Assembly (NCBI RefSeq): GCF_028069655.1
Contig: NZ_JAMCOS010000001.1
Coordinates: forward strand, 2,138,001-2,202,000
DNA: 64,000 nucleotides
Origin: Acidovorax sp. NCPPB 4044
GTDB taxonomy: Bacteria; Pseudomonadota; Gammaproteobacteria; Burkholderiales; Burkholderiaceae_C
Reading direction: 5' to 3'
Shown: positions 63,565 to 64,000 of the stretch, piece after piece
Layout: the number at the start of each line of letters is the position of its first letter
Numbering within the stretch: the stretch's first letter is position 1
The notes under the pieces: model-generated
Told to the model about the DNA's origin: nothing
Databases searched by the model: none
Seen by the model: the letters and a program-made list of their open reading frames with translations, nothing else
Translations under genes and position numbers: made by a program

Positions 63565-64000
63565 CTACAGGCTCACCACGGCATACGACTTCAGCTCGAT
63601 GGCATGCGGAACCTCCGCCATCGACAAGACCCGCAGGTGGGGCATCATTCGCTCGGAAAGCGCTCGCACGTGGCGGCGCAGTTCGGGCGCGCAAAGAAGC
63701 ACTGGCAAAAGGTTGCTCTTCATCATGCGTTCGGCCTGCTGCATGAGTTTCACCATGATCTGCTCGGCGAGCCGGGGTTCCAGCACGAAGGGCGGAGCAG
63801 GTGCGGCGCCTTCGTCCGCGCGGGCGCTGGCCTGGGCCGACTGGATGTTCTGGAGCAACTGGCTTTCGATGGCGGGGTCCAGCGTGATGACATGCAAGGC
63901 ATTGGCGTCGCCCACCAGGCCCTGGCAGATCGCGTGTCCAAGGCGCAGGCGGACCATCTCCGTGAGGTAGGTGGCATCCTTGGATTGCCGCCCTGCATCC
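63565..64000 (-). CDS. flhA: Flagellar export apparatus protein FlhA, C-terminal part
   Basis: The C-terminal 145 residues of FlhA, open at the window's right edge. In frame are SKDATYLTEMVRLRLGHAIC, HVITLDPAIESQLLQNIQSA, EQIMVKLMQQAERMMKSNLL, PVLLCAPELRRHVRALSERM and the typical ending LRVLSMAEVPHAIELKSYAV. This is the cytoplasmic platform domain of the export gate protein. It lies just upstream of flgF and is probably transcribed with it. Confidence 0.93.
   Translation of the reverse strand, partial: DAGRQSKDATYLTEMVRLRLGHAICQGLVGDANALHVITLDPAIESQLLQNIQSAQASARADEGAAPAPPFVLEPRLAEQIMVKLMQQAERMMKSNLLPVLLCAPELRRHVRALSERMMPHLRVLSMAEVPHAIELKSYAVVSL

Noticed and set aside
1..64000. tRNA, rRNA and plasmid replication origin
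   Set aside because: I looked for these as anchors for the integrase-like and KfrA-like genes but saw no tRNA-like cloverleaf, attachment duplication, rRNA segment or replication gene.

Overview
The window looks like a chromosomal accessory region of a high-GC betaproteobacterium, most likely a member of the Comamonadaceae (Acidovorax/Paracidovorax/Delftia-like). This rests on GC content, on the heavy-metal and Tn3-family gene types and on the flagellar gene style; no rRNA or other taxonomic marker is present, so the placement is an inference.

Bases 1-5.6 kb carry a metal-response block: the 3' end of an OmpR-type response regulator and its sensor kinase, a small secreted DUF4148-type protein, a divergent PbrR/CadR-like MerR regulator, a DUF3703 protein and a Cd/Pb/Zn P1B-ATPase. 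Two MerR-type promoters with the same architecture (19-bp spacer, central dyad) precede the DUF3703 gene and the ATPase gene, so both probably answer to the same regulator.

Bases 5.6-19.9 kb are a mobile island. A two-gene operon (ComEC-like metallo-beta-lactamase fold protein plus a four-helix membrane protein) is followed by a divergent tyrosine recombinase/KfrA-like pair that matches the TnpS/TnpT cointegrate-resolution module of Tn4651-type Tn3 transposons, with an inverted repeat between them (candidate rst site). Cargo then follows: an HNH-like protein, a GAF-GGDEF diguanylate cyclase, an H-NS-like protein, a small zinc-finger-like protein and a secreted subtilisin-like protease. A full-length Tn3-family transposase is read inward from a 38-bp terminal inverted repeat at 19295-19332. 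Beyond that repeat lies a 5'-truncated DDE transposase, apparently cut by the transposon end. Two more repeat-like copies near 13 kb and a decayed GGDEF tail at 15.85 kb show a layered history.

Bases 20.1-44.2 kb hold a giant polymorphic-toxin locus on the minus strand. One ORF of about 7,641 codons combines YD/RHS repeats, about 20 Ig-like repeats with concanavalin/SPRY-like modules inserted inside them, three DUF5648-like segments, a LysM-like segment, a glycine-rich hydrophobic segment and a short C-terminal toxin-like tip. A HEAT-like candidate immunity gene begins two bases after its stop. Further downstream is a displaced 523-bp duplicate of the RHS core. Inside the Ig block, about 1.7 kb is tandemly duplicated almost perfectly with a period of 1,839 bp. 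TPR and hypothetical genes lie on the divergent side.

Bases 46.8-64 kb are a long, extremely compact leftward flagellar operon: flhA(partial)-flgF-flgG-flgA-flgH-flgI-flgB-flgC-fliE-fliF-fliG-fliH-fliI-fliJ-fliK-flgD-flgE-fliM-fliN-fliO-fliP, then a FliA-type sigma factor and a TPR protein. Ten junctions are 4-base stop/start overlaps. The C-ring components are unusual: the gene in the fliG position encodes only 212 residues, and the fliM-position protein has no visible N-terminal CheY-binding motif. This suggests a secondary (lateral-type) flagellum rather than the main chemotactic one.
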